Shown here: one piece after another, positions 8,711 through 18,265 of the stretch
Layout of the letters: each line of letters begins with the position of its first letter
Position numbering within the stretch: the stretch's first letter is position 1
Assembly (NCBI GenBank): GCA_902787575.1
Contig: CADAGX010000022.1
Span: forward strand, 1 to 64,000
Direction: 5' to 3'
Length of the DNA: 64,000 nucleotides
Source of the DNA: an uncultured Bacteroidales bacterium
GTDB taxonomy: Bacteria; Bacteroidota; Bacteroidia; Bacteroidales; Bacteroidaceae
Notes under the pieces: generated by a model
What the model was told of the DNA's origin: nothing
The model's database searches: none
Seen by the model: the letters and a program-made list of their open reading frames with translations, nothing else
Program-made: the position numbers and the translations under genes

Positions 8711-8716
8711 TTTATT
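8671..8716 (+). terminator. Terminator built from an array unit
   Basis: Bases 8671-8685 pair perfectly with 8696-8710 (15 base pairs, ten-base loop), followed by TTTTATTTC. The stem is the array unit ATGCGACGTGTAGT and its reverse complement. It can serve both convergent genes. Confidence 0.8.
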
Positions 8717-8728
8717 TCTTCACGCAGT

Positions 8729-9661
8729 TCATTCAGCCTCTTCTTCAGGCTTCGTTGGCTTTCGGCTTTTGAAAATTCGCAGAAAAGCCTGTGGAATAGG
8801 GGTCTCGAACTCCATCCGTACACCTGTCACGGGGTGGTAAAAAAAGAGCCGGTAGGCATGCAGGCAAAGGCGACCTATGGGATCGTGTCCATCGCCATAT
8901 TTCTCGTCGCCGGCCACAGGGTGTCCGATGTCCTTCATATGCACGCGAATCTGATTCTTGCGGCCAGTCTCGAGCCGTAGCTCCAGCAGCGAATAATTGT
9001 CCGACGTGTCGATTCGGCGGAAATAAGTCGTGGCTTCCTTTCCGCCATTGTCTGTTGGCGAACTGTATGTCACGTAAGATTTACTTTCCTTAAGCCACGA
9101 ATGCACGGTGCCACCTTCGCGTTCCATCTTTCCCGACACTACGGCCACGTATCGGCGGTCAAAGACAATTTCGTGCCATGCTTGCTCCAGCGTGTCTTTC
9201 ACCTCCAGATTTTTGGCGTACAACATAAGGCCGCTCGTGTCTCTGTCGAGGCGATGCACCACATGAGCCGTACATTTGAAATGGCGACGGCGGAAATACT
9301 CATCCAGCACGTCCTTCACACAGTATTGTCCGGGCACGCCCATGCTGAGAATGCCTGCAGATTTCTCGATTACGACGAGCGATTTGTCCTCATACACAAT
9401 CTTAACGTACTTATTTACGAGTTCCGTGCTGCGTTTATGACGGCTAACACGCACAGTTTGTCCGGCATGTAACTCGGCATCGTACTGCGTCGTAAGTTTT
9501 TTGTCAACGCTCACAGCATGGCCGTGTAGCAGATCTTTCACACGATTGCGGCTGACGCCGTGCATTTCCTTCAGCAGGAAATCCATCAGGGTGCAGTCCT
9601 CATGCACTGTGAGCTCAAAATATTTTTTCGCCGCGTACTCGGCATTTGAGAGAATGCTCAT
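8729..9661 (-). CDS. RluA-family pseudouridine synthase
   Basis: The protein (310 residues from the ATG at 9661) has an N-terminal S4 RNA-binding domain (about residues 17-70, with MDFLLKEMHGVSRNRVKDLL) and the RluA catalytic domain with HRLDRDTSG, whose aspartate is the nucleophile. Later motifs are LELRLETGRKNQIRVHM and GHPVAGDEKYG. It isomerises uridine to pseudouridine in rRNA or tRNA; the target among RluA/C/D cannot be assigned. The ATG at 9661 gives the usual N-terminus (MSILSNAEYAAKKYFE); an upstream ATG at 9694 is possible. Confidence 0.88.
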   Translation of the reverse strand: MSILSNAEYAAKKYFELTVHEDCTLMDFLLKEMHGVSRNRVKDLLHGHAVSVDKKLTTQYDAELHAGQTVRVSRHKRSTELVNKYVKIVYEDKSLVVIEKSAGILSMGVPGQYCVKDVLDEYFRRRHFKCTAHVVHRLDRDTSGLMLYAKNLEVKDTLEQAWHEIVFDRRYVAVVSGKMEREGGTVHSWLKESKSYVTYSSPTDNGGKEATTYFRRIDTSDNYSLLELRLETGRKNQIRVHMKDIGHPVAGDEKYGDGHDPIGRLCLHAYRLFFYHPVTGVRMEFETPIPQAFLRIFKSRKPTKPEEEAE

Positions 9662-9749
9662 GTTGTTCTTCGTAAAATGACACGTGAAAAACAATTTCTC
9701 ACGCTTTTGTATCTAATCACTATTATGTTTAATAACTTCTTTTCACCTG

Positions 9750-11351
9750 TCAGAACCCACTCCAGTGAGCATCCCAAAACTTTCTGTACAGTTCGTCCCA
9801 CTTCAGGATGGCGGCTCCCAGAAAATCTGACGTGTAGTTGTTCAGAAATTCTTCTGCCGAAGCTTTATCCTCGCTGTTTAGTTTTGCAAATGTATTCTCG
9901 ACAAGCTTCTGCTCGCGCAATGCTTTTTCCAAAAAGTAATCACGCGCTGGTTCCAGCGAGCTACGGCTGTTCCCCCAGCGAACCGTGGCAAGTTTGTTCG
10001 TGCGGCGGAATCGCCACAATGCACAGTCGTCGCGATAGCTGTGATTGCCACAAATCTCGCAAATCTTAGGTAATCGCGTACTTCCGCAATAGACCGGGAA
10101 ACGCGGGCTCTCGCCAGGATTGTCGTAGCTGACCCATGCAATTCCGCCAACGCCTTCACTGACATTTCCTTTTAGCTGAATAACTGTGCTGTATGCACAG
10201 TATGAAACTGCCACAGGCCGAATCCATTTCGAAAACGTCGTGTCGCCAGCTGCAGCGTACACAGCAGTTTCGTCCGACCGCATCCATGGGTTGGCTCGCG
10301 GCGAGATGATCTTCTCGGGAATCGAATCGCCAACTTTCTTTTTCGACTTGTTAGGCACGTATAGTCGCTGTGTATAATCGAGTTCTGTGCCTTCGTAATA
10401 AGTGCCGAGAAGTTTGAAAACGTCTGAAAGTGAGACCTGTTTGTCGGGTTTAACGCTCACGGGCAGTTCTTCCAACGCGTCGCTAAAGCCCTTCGACGGT
10501 GCCAAAGTGCTGAGTATGAACAGCTCGCGTGTGCTGTAGTTCTTGACTTCGTCGTTGTAATTACAGCCGGCATAAGCCTTCCAAAAGCTGAATTCCGACT
10601 TTCCGTCCCACAATTTCAATTTCCGTGCCACGTCGAAAACATTCTCCGACGCCATGAAATCGTCGCTTCCGAGGTCGATTCGACCGATGCGGCAGTTGTT
10701 TGCGCTGACGCTTACTTCGTCGTCGGGGATGCGTTGTGCAGCCCATACGCCACCCACGTGTTTCGGACCTTCGCCAAAGACTTCGAAAATCCATACTTCG
10801 GCTGTATCGGCTATCGTCAGGCACTCGCCCGAATCGCCATAGCCGTATGTTTTTATCAGGTCGCCCATCAGACGGATAGCCTCGCGTGCGCTGGTGCAGC
10901 GCTGTAGTGCCACACGTTGCAACTCCTCTATCATAAACATGCCCTTACGGTTGCGAAGTGTATCGCGACCGCCAATCGTGGTCTCCCCTATCCCGAGCCG
11001 CCGCTCGTTGAGGCAAGGATAGCAGCTGTCGAGGAATCGGAATGTGTGTGCCACCTGCGGTATCTCTCCTTTCACCGTCACGCCTTCCATGCCTTGCGGC
11101 GTCTCGGTGTGCATCCGGCCTTGATAAATCTTTAGCTTTGCGTCGTCTTTATAGTCTGCTGCCTCGACCCACTGCATCCAAGTGCGGTAGCGTCCGTCGC
11201 ACGTGTGACTGGTCATCACCGAGCCGTCGGTACTGGCATTCCGCCCCACCATAATGCTCGTGCAGGACATGCGTTCGCTGATTTCTGCGTCCTCCTGCGC
11301 CGCTGCGACAGTAAAGACGAGAAGCGCGAGCGGTGTCAAAACTTTTTTCAT
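9750..11351 (-). CDS. Peptidase C69 family dipeptidase, secreted
   Basis: The 533-residue protein carries a signal peptide (about residues 1-18) and a short propeptide ending at MSCTSIMVG, where the cysteine is the N-terminal nucleophile exposed by autoprocessing in family C69 (Ntn hydrolases such as PepD). GRNASTDGSVMTSHTCDG, the RNRKGMFMIEELQRVALQR segment, and the GYGDSGECLTIAD motif support the assignment. Family members cleave dipeptides with broad specificity. The start at 11351 is chosen because it directly opens the signal peptide. It lies 56 bases downstream of the GH25 gene on the same strand and may be cotranscribed. Confidence 0.88.
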   Translation of the reverse strand: MKKVLTPLALLVFTVAAAQEDAEISERMSCTSIMVGRNASTDGSVMTSHTCDGRYRTWMQWVEAADYKDDAKLKIYQGRMHTETPQGMEGVTVKGEIPQVAHTFRFLDSCYPCLNERRLGIGETTIGGRDTLRNRKGMFMIEELQRVALQRCTSAREAIRLMGDLIKTYGYGDSGECLTIADTAEVWIFEVFGEGPKHVGGVWAAQRIPDDEVSVSANNCRIGRIDLGSDDFMASENVFDVARKLKLWDGKSEFSFWKAYAGCNYNDEVKNYSTRELFILSTLAPSKGFSDALEELPVSVKPDKQVSLSDVFKLLGTYYEGTELDYTQRLYVPNKSKKKVGDSIPEKIISPRANPWMRSDETAVYAAAGDTTFSKWIRPVAVSYCAYSTVIQLKGNVSEGVGGIAWVSYDNPGESPRFPVYCGSTRLPKICEICGNHSYRDDCALWRFRRTNKLATVRWGNSRSSLEPARDYFLEKALREQKLVENTFAKLNSEDKASAEEFLNNYTSDFLGAAILKWDELYRKFWDAHWSGF

Positions 11352-11407
11352 GTGCTGTAATATCATACTATATAATAATGTTTGCGCGCGTACGCGCACG
11401 AGAAACC

Positions 11408-12331
11408 TCAGGGCACAGGTTGTTCCTTTAGTGTCAGCTCCATGAGTTCCTCGCGCGAGCCGTTGAAAATGTTGCAGTCCACGTGTCCCTTTATTCCCTG
11501 CAGCTGTCCGCGGTCGGTATGCTGCCAGAAAGCCCACTTGCCGCGATACTGCAATTTATCTACGTAGTAATGCGCAATCCAATACGGATAGTCGTCGAAA
11601 ATCGGGCTGCTGAGGTACGATAATTTGAACTTGTAACCGGTGTAGATAATGGGCTTCACACCGTATGCCTCGCCCACAATATCGAGCCATTTCTTCACTC
11701 GCTGCTGCAGTTCCTGCTTCGAGAGTTTTCCCTTGTCCTCCACATCAAGTACGGGTGGCAGGTCGCCGGGTTCGAGATGCACTTGATGCAGGAAATGTTT
11801 GGCCTGTCGTTCGGCAGAAACGTCGGTAGAGAAGAAATGATAAGCGCCTCTAACAAAATCATTTTGACGTGCGCGGTAGAAGTTTTCGTTGAAGTTGTTA
11901 TCTATCACCGACACGCCCTCTGTGGCTTTGATAAACACGAAAGTGACCGGATCTGCGTTCATGCTGGCATTCCTCAACTCTTCCCAACAAATATTCCCTT
12001 GGTAGTGACTGATGTCGATACCTCTAATTTTGTATCCTTCGGGGTAATGCGGTTCGCCCATTATGCTGCGCCAGCGAAAACTCTGTGGGCCGATGAAGAA
12101 CCAGACAAAGCCAACAAGTGCTGCTACGAAGAGCAGCGCGCCCAGCAGTACACCCCACATGGGGAAACCTAAAACCGAGCTTCCGAGAATACCATGTGTG
12201 CCGGCGGATTTGCGACGTGCAGTTTTCTTTCTTGCGACGTGTCGCGTTGGCGATTGCGACGTGTCGCGTTGACGATTGCGACGCGTCACATTTTTGCCCG
12301 TGACGGCATATGGCTTTTTCTTCTCGCTCAC
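11408..12331 (-). CDS. Membrane-anchored GH25 lysozyme-like muramidase
   Basis: The 307-residue protein has a very basic cytoplasmic tail (residues 1-56), one membrane helix (about 58-81) and a periplasmic GH25 domain with RGIDISHYQG, FIKATEG and PPVLDVED, which carry the usual catalytic Asp/Glu residues. It should cut the N-acetylmuramic acid-N-acetylglucosamine bond in peptidoglycan. Residues of about 9-40 (TRRNRQRDTSQSPTRHV region) are encoded by a 22-base phased array, so the tail appears to be repeat-derived. It lies 70 bases downstream of pfp, beyond a terminator. Confidence 0.88.
   Translation of the reverse strand: MSEKKKPYAVTGKNVTRRNRQRDTSQSPTRHVARKKTARRKSAGTHGILGSSVLGFPMWGVLLGALLFVAALVGFVWFFIGPQSFRWRSIMGEPHYPEGYKIRGIDISHYQGNICWEELRNASMNADPVTFVFIKATEGVSVIDNNFNENFYRARQNDFVRGAYHFFSTDVSAERQAKHFLHQVHLEPGDLPPVLDVEDKGKLSKQELQQRVKKWLDIVGEAYGVKPIIYTGYKFKLSYLSSPIFDDYPYWIAHYYVDKLQYRGKWAFWQHTDRGQLQGIKGHVDCNIFNGSREELMELTLKEQPVP
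12211..12305 (+). repeat. 22-base phased array C, inside the GH25 gene
   Basis: ACG cores start at 12215, 12237, 12259, 12281 and, less certainly, 12303, each exactly 22 bases apart. Core variants include TGCGACGTGTCGCG and TGCGACGCGTCACA. The array lies in the coding sequence for the basic cytoplasmic tail of the GH25 protein. Because 22 is not a multiple of three, all frames are used. Confidence 0.9.
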
Positions 12332-12335
12332 CTAT

Positions 12336-12384
12336 GTAGAAAAGAAAATGATGTGAGGAGCGACACGACGGCCGTCCTCACATC
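12336..12384 (-). terminator. Terminator after pfp
   Basis: On the minus strand the complement of 12375-12384 pairs with that of 12350-12359 (ten perfect pairs, GATGTGAGGA type), followed by a T-rich stretch. It lies just downstream of the pfp stop. Confidence 0.7.
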
Positions 12385-12401
12385 TGTGTGCTTTTCGGAA
12401 T

Positions 12402-14039
12402 TTATTTTTTCTCCAATGCCAGCGTCTTTGTGCACTGGTCGCAAACCTCGCTCGGGCCCCAGTACTGAATCGGGCCTGGGTAAACGTAGCAAGTCTTCTG
12501 TGCCCATTCCTCGCGGTGTGCAGCAAAGAACTTGAATGGTGCACCATCCAGTTCCACCAGCGCCTTGCGAATAACAGGTTTCATGCGGCCGTTACGACGC
12601 TCCATATTCATCATCATGGTGATGGGTACGCCACCTGCCACCCATTCTGCAGCCGGTGCCGTCGTGTTCTGAATGACGGACATGTAGCCGGTGCGGCCGG
12701 CAGCTATCAGACGGCTTGCGTTGAAGCCCAGACTGTAGCAGTAATCGGCGTCGTAATTCGAGGGAGCGGCACAGCGACCTTCGTAACCGAAGAAATGATG
12801 CTGAGCAGAGAACTTGCCGCTGTAGCTGCCTTCCTTCTTCCACGTCTGCAACTTCTTTGCCACCATGCGGCTGAGCAGTTTCTCCGTCTCGATGAGCGAA
12901 ACCTGCACGTTGCCGTGAGGATCGCGGTCGAGGGCCAACTGCGATGCCACGTCGGAGGGAAGGCTCTCGAACACGGCCAAATTGTCGGCGCTGATGTGGC
13001 TGCGTACAAACGCAAGTTGTTCCTCGGCGCTGGCCAGCGACTTAGCTTCCGGCAATGCGAGAACATCGTTCAGTTCGGCAATCAGTTTCTTGATGGCGGG
13101 AATGAATTCAATCAGTCCCTCGGGTATCAGCACGGTTCCGAAGTTGTTACCCTCGGCGGCGCGACTGGCCACAATCTTGGCAATGTACGTCACAACGCCG
13201 TCGAGCGACATCTCTTTCTGCTCCACCTCCTCAGAGATGAGACAAACGTTGGGCTGCGTCTGCAGTGCGCACTCCAGTGCGATGTGCGACGCACTACGTC
13301 CCATCAGTTTGATGAAGTGCCAATATTTGCGCGCGCTGTTGCAGTCGCGCTGTATATTGCCGATTAATTCAGAGTACGTCTTGCAGGCCGTGTCGAAGCC
13401 GAAGGAAGTTTCAATCTGCTCGTTCTTCAGGTCGCCGTCAATCGTCTTCGGACAGCCGATGACTTGCACACCGTAATTCTTGGCTGCATAATATTCGGCG
13501 AGAACGCACGCATTCGTATTGGAATCGTCGCCACCGATAATGACAAGCGCCTTAATTCCCAATTCGCGCAGTATCTGAATGCCGCTCTCGAATTGATTTT
13601 CTTCTTCCAGCTTTGTGCGGCCAGAACCTATAATGTCGAATCCGCCCGTGTTGCGGTATTCATTGATGAAAGCATCTGTAAATTCCACGTATTTGTGGTC
13701 CACCAATCCGCCGGGGCCCATGAGGAAACCGTAAAGTTTCGACTTGGGATTCAGGGATTTCACGCCGTCGTAGAGTCCGCTGATGACGTTATGTCCACCG
13801 GGAGCCTGTCCGCCGGAAAGTATAATGCCCACATTGAATGGTTCGCACACCGTAGCATTTCCAGCCTCGAAGCGAATAACTGGCATACCATACGTGTTGG
13901 GGAACATACGTTGGATTTCGTCCTGGTTGTCTACACTTTGCGTCGGCGCGCCCTCGACTGCCTTCACCGGTCCCTGCAGAGCCTTGGGAAGTTTGGGCTG
14001 ATAGGAAGCGCGAGCAATCTGCAATGCACTTTTTTCCAT
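12402..14039 (-). CDS. pfp: Diphosphate-fructose-6-phosphate 1-phosphotransferase
   Basis: This enzyme reversibly phosphorylates fructose 6-phosphate with pyrophosphate instead of ATP in glycolysis. The 545-residue protein matches the long (clade II) PPi-PFK type. It shows SGGQAPGGHNVISG near the N-terminus, GGDDSNTNA (the GGDD motif replaces the GGDG of ATP enzymes), KTIDGDLKN with the catalytic aspartate, and MGRSASHIALECALQT. A TATCTTTG -7 box lies 51 bases upstream of the start and a terminator follows the gene, so it is probably transcribed alone. Confidence 0.95.
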   Translation of the reverse strand: MEKSALQIARASYQPKLPKALQGPVKAVEGAPTQSVDNQDEIQRMFPNTYGMPVIRFEAGNATVCEPFNVGIILSGGQAPGGHNVISGLYDGVKSLNPKSKLYGFLMGPGGLVDHKYVEFTDAFINEYRNTGGFDIIGSGRTKLEEENQFESGIQILRELGIKALVIIGGDDSNTNACVLAEYYAAKNYGVQVIGCPKTIDGDLKNEQIETSFGFDTACKTYSELIGNIQRDCNSARKYWHFIKLMGRSASHIALECALQTQPNVCLISEEVEQKEMSLDGVVTYIAKIVASRAAEGNNFGTVLIPEGLIEFIPAIKKLIAELNDVLALPEAKSLASAEEQLAFVRSHISADNLAVFESLPSDVASQLALDRDPHGNVQVSLIETEKLLSRMVAKKLQTWKKEGSYSGKFSAQHHFFGYEGRCAAPSNYDADYCYSLGFNASRLIAAGRTGYMSVIQNTTAPAAEWVAGGVPITMMMNMERRNGRMKPVIRKALVELDGAPFKFFAAHREEWAQKTCYVYPGPIQYWGPSEVCDQCTKTLALEKK

Positions 14040-14089
14040 AGCTTAAATATTGATTTGTTAAACGTTGATTTGCCTGAAACTTTTCTGTG

Positions 14090-14097
14090 CAAAGATA
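14090..14097 (-). promoter_or_regulatory. -7 box of pfp
   Basis: The minus strand reads TATCTTTG here, 51 bases before the pfp start. No clear TTG box is seen 20 bases upstream, so only the -7 element is supported. Confidence 0.55.
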
Positions 14098-14164
14098 CGA
14101 AATAAAGGCGACACGCGAAAAGAAAAGCGTAAAAAACGGAGTTTCTGCGTAAAATATCCTGCAA

Positions 14165-14198
14165 AACTTGCGCCACCGGAAATTTTCTCTTATCTTTG
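14165..14198 (+). promoter_or_regulatory. Promoter of the 14.2-21.3 kb cluster
   Basis: AACTTG at 14165-14170 and TATCTTTG at 14191-14198 are separated by 20 bases, 33 bases upstream of the first gene of the plus-strand cluster. Confidence 0.75.
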
Positions 14199-14231
14199 TA
14201 AGAGGAAAACCGACCTTTAATTTTTGTCCCA

Positions 14232-14498
14232 ATGAAACGTAGAGAATTTAAAAAGACTATCAACTTTTTGTGTGGTGAACTTTTTGCCGAGTGCGTTGCG
14301 GTGTTGCATTATCAGAAACCTGCACCAAAAGAGGACGTAGAGAACGTGATGAAGAACATTCTGATGCTGCAGAACGACATGATTTGCCGTCTTTCGCATG
14401 TGGAGCCCGGCAGCCAGAAACTTTTCTTCAGCAAGATGAAGGAGGAACTTATCACGAGAACGGACGAAATCGTGGAGCAAATAAAATCTCTGGCATGA
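14232..14498 (+). CDS. Small conserved Bacteroidales protein
   Basis: The 88-residue product is largely helical and charged (MKRREFKKTINFLCGELFAE, then EDVENVMKNILMLQNDMICR). It has no signal peptide or membrane segment. A strong promoter lies upstream, and its stop overlaps the acyltransferase start by four bases (ATGA), which supports the gene. I do not recognise a named family; a small cytoplasmic helical protein is all that can be said. Confidence 0.75.
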   Translation: MKRREFKKTINFLCGELFAECVAVLHYQKPAPKEDVENVMKNILMLQNDMICRLSHVEPGSQKLFFSKMKEELITRTDEIVEQIKSLA

Positions 14499-15040
14499 TG
14501 CAGTCCTTCTGGCGTAGAGTGCTTTGCAAGTGGATGGGGTTCACTATCGACGTTACTGAACCTCTGCCCGACAAATACATCATTGCGCTGGCGCCGCACA
14601 CCAGCAACTGGGATTTTTTTATCGGGCAGGTATATAGTCTTGCCACAGGTCGCCGCTGCAATTTTATGATGAAGAAGCAGTGGTTCTTCTGGCCTTTGGG
14701 CATCATTATGCGACGGCTTGGTGGAATTCCTATCGACAGAACGCGTCGCTCGGGCATCACAGACCAGCTGGCACAGCAGGCAATAGAGCGTAGCGAGTTT
14801 CGCTTGTGCATTACGCCGGAAGGGACGCGCAAAGCCAACAGCGATTGGAAAAAAGGCTTCTACTTCATAGCGCTGAAGGCAAACTTGCCAATCCTTCTGT
14901 TCGGCTTAGATTACGCCGAGCGGCGCATCGTGTGCCACAAGACGCTTCGTCCCACGGGCGACGTGGAGGCCGACATGAAAGAAATTAAGGCTTATTTCCT
15001 ACCGTTTAAAGGGAAACATCCCGAGCTATTTGCTGTCTGA
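14495..15040 (+). CDS. PlsC-like lysophospholipid acyltransferase
   Basis: The 181-residue protein carries the acyltransferase motifs of the PlsC/LPLAT superfamily: HTSNWDF (HX4D-type catalytic motif, residues about 32-38) and the substrate-binding TPEGTRK near residue 110. It probably acylates a lysophospholipid or related membrane lipid on the cytoplasmic membrane face. It is shorter than E. coli PlsC (about 245 residues). The ATG at 14495 overlaps the preceding stop; an alternative ATG is at 14498. It ends six bases before the amidase-like gene. Confidence 0.82.
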   Translation: MMQSFWRRVLCKWMGFTIDVTEPLPDKYIIALAPHTSNWDFFIGQVYSLATGRRCNFMMKKQWFFWPLGIIMRRLGGIPIDRTRRSGITDQLAQQAIERSEFRLCITPEGTRKANSDWKKGFYFIALKANLPILLFGLDYAERRIVCHKTLRPTGDVEADMKEIKAYFLPFKGKHPELFAV

Positions 15041-15046
15041 AGAAAG

Positions 15047-17919
15047 ATGATGAAGCGAGGAATATATTTTCTCTGGCTGGCGTTTCTGTTTTGCCTTCTA
15101 CCTTTATCTATTAGTGCGCAACGTCCGGCAAATGTGAAACGCAGTTTGTCGGCCTACTTCGAGAACTATAAGTCGGATGCATACAGTTCGCTCGAAAAAA
15201 CGAAGGTGGAAAACGTCACAATCGACGCCGCCACACGTTCGCTCTGCATTTATCTGAACGAAGTCTTCGTGGGGCAACCATTCACGCCGCAGTCGGTAGA
15301 GAGAATTTATAAGGAGGTCCCTGCTTTCCTGCCAGCACCTTACAACACTTACCGCCTGACGATTCTTGCCAAAGGCACGCCCATTCGGTTCCAGAGGTTA
15401 TGCCGTGGGTCACGCCGAAAAGCAACCCCTACTCCATCCCACACGGCCTTACGGGCCGTCATCTCTGCCTGTGGGCGAGCCACGGCATCTACTTCAATCA
15501 GAAAAAGCTCGAGTGGTTGTGGCAGCGCCCGCGGCTATATTGCACCAGCGAAGACCTCTTTACGCAAAGCATCGTGTTGCCCTATCTGATTCCCATGCTG
15601 GAGCAGGCCGGCGCCGTTGTGTATTCGCCGCGCGACCGCGACTGGCAGCGTAACGAAGTGATAGTGGACAACGATATGCCGCCCACAACCGGCGTCTATA
15701 GCGAGGCGAACGGCCATCATCATTGGGAATCGGCCGATACGGGCTTCGCCGCCCGCCGTCGTATATATCACGAGAAGGAAAATCCGTTCAAGGACGGGAC
15801 GGCTCGCTTGGTGAAAACCACAGACGACCCAGAGAAAGTGAGTCGGGCCGTGTGGACGCCCAACATTCCAAAGGCCGGAAACTACGCCGTGTACGTCTCA
15901 TACAAAACCCTCGAGAACAGCGTCGATGATGCAACGTTCTGTGTGCGACATTGTGGCGTTGATACTTACTACGCCGTGAATCAGCAGATGGGCGGCAGCA
16001 CTTGGGTTTATCTTGGCACGTTCTATTTCAATGCTGCTGACGGCGAGAATAATTTTGTCTCTTTGTCAAATCTCAGCCACAGCAAAGGCGTGGTGACAGC
16101 CGACGCCGTGCGCTTTGGCAGCGGCATGGGAAATGTGGAGCGCTACGAGCTCACAACCGCACAACCACAGGTGATGCGATGCAGCGGCATGCCTCGTTTC
16201 TTGGAGTGCGCCCGCTACTATACGCAATGGGCAGGCTTGCCTTATCAAGTTTATTCGGCCAAAGAAAGCGCTGACGACTATGGCGACGACATAAACGCAA
16301 GGCCGAAAGCTGCAAACTACCTGTCGCGTGGCTCGTTCTTCAATCCGGGAGACAGCGGTCTGTGCGTGCCAATCGAACTTTCCATGGGTGTGCACAGCGA
16401 TGCCGGCTGCCGGCGCGACTGCACACTTATCGGCACACTCGGCATTTACACGAGTGATTTCAACGATGGTGTCACGTCGGCGGGATTAAGCCGCCTGACG
16501 AGTCGAGACTTGGTGGATATCGTAATGACGAATGTGACACGCGAAATGACACAGCACCTGGGCCACTGGAACCGGCGCGCCATGTACGACCGCAACTACG
16601 GCGAGAGCCGCGAACCGATGGTGCCCAGCATGATTCTCGAAACGTTGAGCCACCAGAATTGGTCCGACCTGAAGTTGGGACACGATCCGTACTTCAAATT
16701 TTTGCTCGCGCGCTCTGTTTACAAGGGCATTGCACAATATCTGTCCGAAGTTCACGGCCGCCAGAAGACCGTCATTCAGCCGTTGCCGGTGAAGGATATG
16801 GCCGCCAGCCTGACAGCCGACGGCCAGTGCGAACTCAGTTGGACGCCGCAGAGAGACTTGGCCGACGCTGCTGCCGATGCCACACATTATATTATTTATA
16901 CGCGCGCGGGTAAGAATGGATACGACAACGGCACGCTGACAGAAAGCACGCAGTGCCGAATCCCGTTGGAGGCCGGCAAACTTTATCGTTTCCGTGTGGC
17001 TGCACTAAACGACGGAGGTCGTAGTATGCTGAGCGACGAGGTGTGTGCTTACTACGCAGGCCCGGAAATGCCAAACCTGCTGCTGGTGGACGGTTTCCAG
17101 CGCGTTGCTGGTCCGCTGCCTTTTGACACAGATTCGACGGGCGGCTTTGACATGAGCAGCGACCCGGGTGTCATCGACAATCGGATGCCTTGCTATTGCG
17201 GCTACCAGCTGAACTTTTGCAAGGAAGGATTTGGCAAAGAGGGGCCCGACGGCCTCGGATACAGCGGTAGCGAACTGGAGGGTAAAGTTTTGGCTGGCAA
17301 CACGCACGACTACTGCAGCCGGCATGCCGAAGACATACTGGCAGGCGGTACGTACAACATCAGCAGTTGCACATCCTCGGCCGTCGGACAACTGAATCTG
17401 AACGCCTACGCGGCAATGGACCTCATCATGGGAGCGCAGAAGGCCGACGGATACAGCCTGCGGCGTTACAAAACCTTCACGCCCGAGCTCCGGAGTGTAG
17501 TGGCTGACTTTACACAGCGCGGTGGCAGCGTGCTGACGAGCGGCGCCTTCATTGGATGTGATATGGTTTCGGACGACGCAGAGTGTGCCTTTACTGCCAA
17601 CGTGCTGAAATATCAGTACGTGGGTTCGCTGCCACTCGACAGTCTGAACGTCATACAGGGCATGAACACGGCTGGCACACTTTACAACGAACCAAACGAG
17701 GATAATTATTGGATTCGCAGAGCCGACATACTTCAGGGCACAGGCGGCGCCTTCAGTACCATGCTTTATGGCGGCGTAAACCATTCGGCAGCCGTTGCAT
17801 ACAGCGGCGAGGACTATCGTGCGCTGTCCTTTGGATTTCCGCTGGAATGCATTCGCGAGACGGAAACGCGACGCGGTGTGCTCTCTGCTGCCATTCGTTT
17901 TATTCTGAACAGACCATAA
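15047..17919 (+). pseudogene. Frameshifted secreted amidase/golvesin-domain protein
   Basis: Two reading frames make one protein of about 957 residues. Frame one starts at 15047 with a signal peptide and continues to about 15385 (YNTYRLTILAKGTP). The next frame picks up at about 15385-15400 (SVPEVMPWVTPKSNPYS) and runs to 17919. The second part contains GRHLCLWASHG, a golvesin/xly-like domain (NYAVYVSYKTLENSVDDATF region), an N-acetylmuramoyl-alanine amidase-like domain (PIELSMGVHSDAG, later GHWNRRAMYDRNYGESREP) and a fibronectin III-like segment (YRFRVAALNDGG). One missing base in 15378-15392 would explain the break. No slippery heptamer was found, so this is a real inactivating mutation or a sequencing error. 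Such proteins are often annotated xanthan lyase in Bacteroidales. Confidence 0.85.
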
Positions 17920-17929
17920 AAACAAAAAT

Positions 17930-18265
17930 ATGTACCAAATAATCTGCAATATGAAAGGCTCGCGTAGCCTCGACATAGATGAAAAGCATCTCTCCACCAT
18001 CGAGGAATTCTCACTCTTCAGCGACTTGCTCGACAGCAACGGGCTGGTGGACGAGAATGTGCTCGAGAAATTGCGGCTCAACGTGCGCGCCCTACTCGAC
18101 GGCACAGGCGGCAACGCAGCTCTGATACGTCTCTGCCAGGATGTATTGTTCCATCCGAACATGAAGGCGTTTGGCCTGCACCAACTCATCCTGCTCTATA
18201 TCGATTGGGAGAAGAAGAAACTCGACGATCTGAAGGACGAAATCGAAACGGAAGCTGAAGTTTGA
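17930..18265 (+). CDS. Conserved Bacteroidales protein before YgiQ
   Basis: The 111-residue protein is hydrophilic and predicted to be mostly helical (SLDIDEKHLSTIEEFSLFSD, then LIRLCQDVLFHPNMKAFGLH). The C-terminus is strongly charged (DWEKKKLDDLKDEIETEAEV). No signal peptide or membrane segment is visible. It lies ten bases after the amidase-like gene and its stop overlaps the YgiQ start by one base (TGATG), so it is part of the same operon. I do not recognise its function; a second possible start is the ATG at 17951. Confidence 0.72.
   Translation: MYQIICNMKGSRSLDIDEKHLSTIEEFSLFSDLLDSNGLVDENVLEKLRLNVRALLDGTGGNAALIRLCQDVLFHPNMKAFGLHQLILLYIDWEKKKLDDLKDEIETEAEV

Noticed and set aside
17005-18189. 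394-residue minus-strand frame over the amidase end and small gene
   Set aside because: It crosses two real plus-strand genes and shows no domain.
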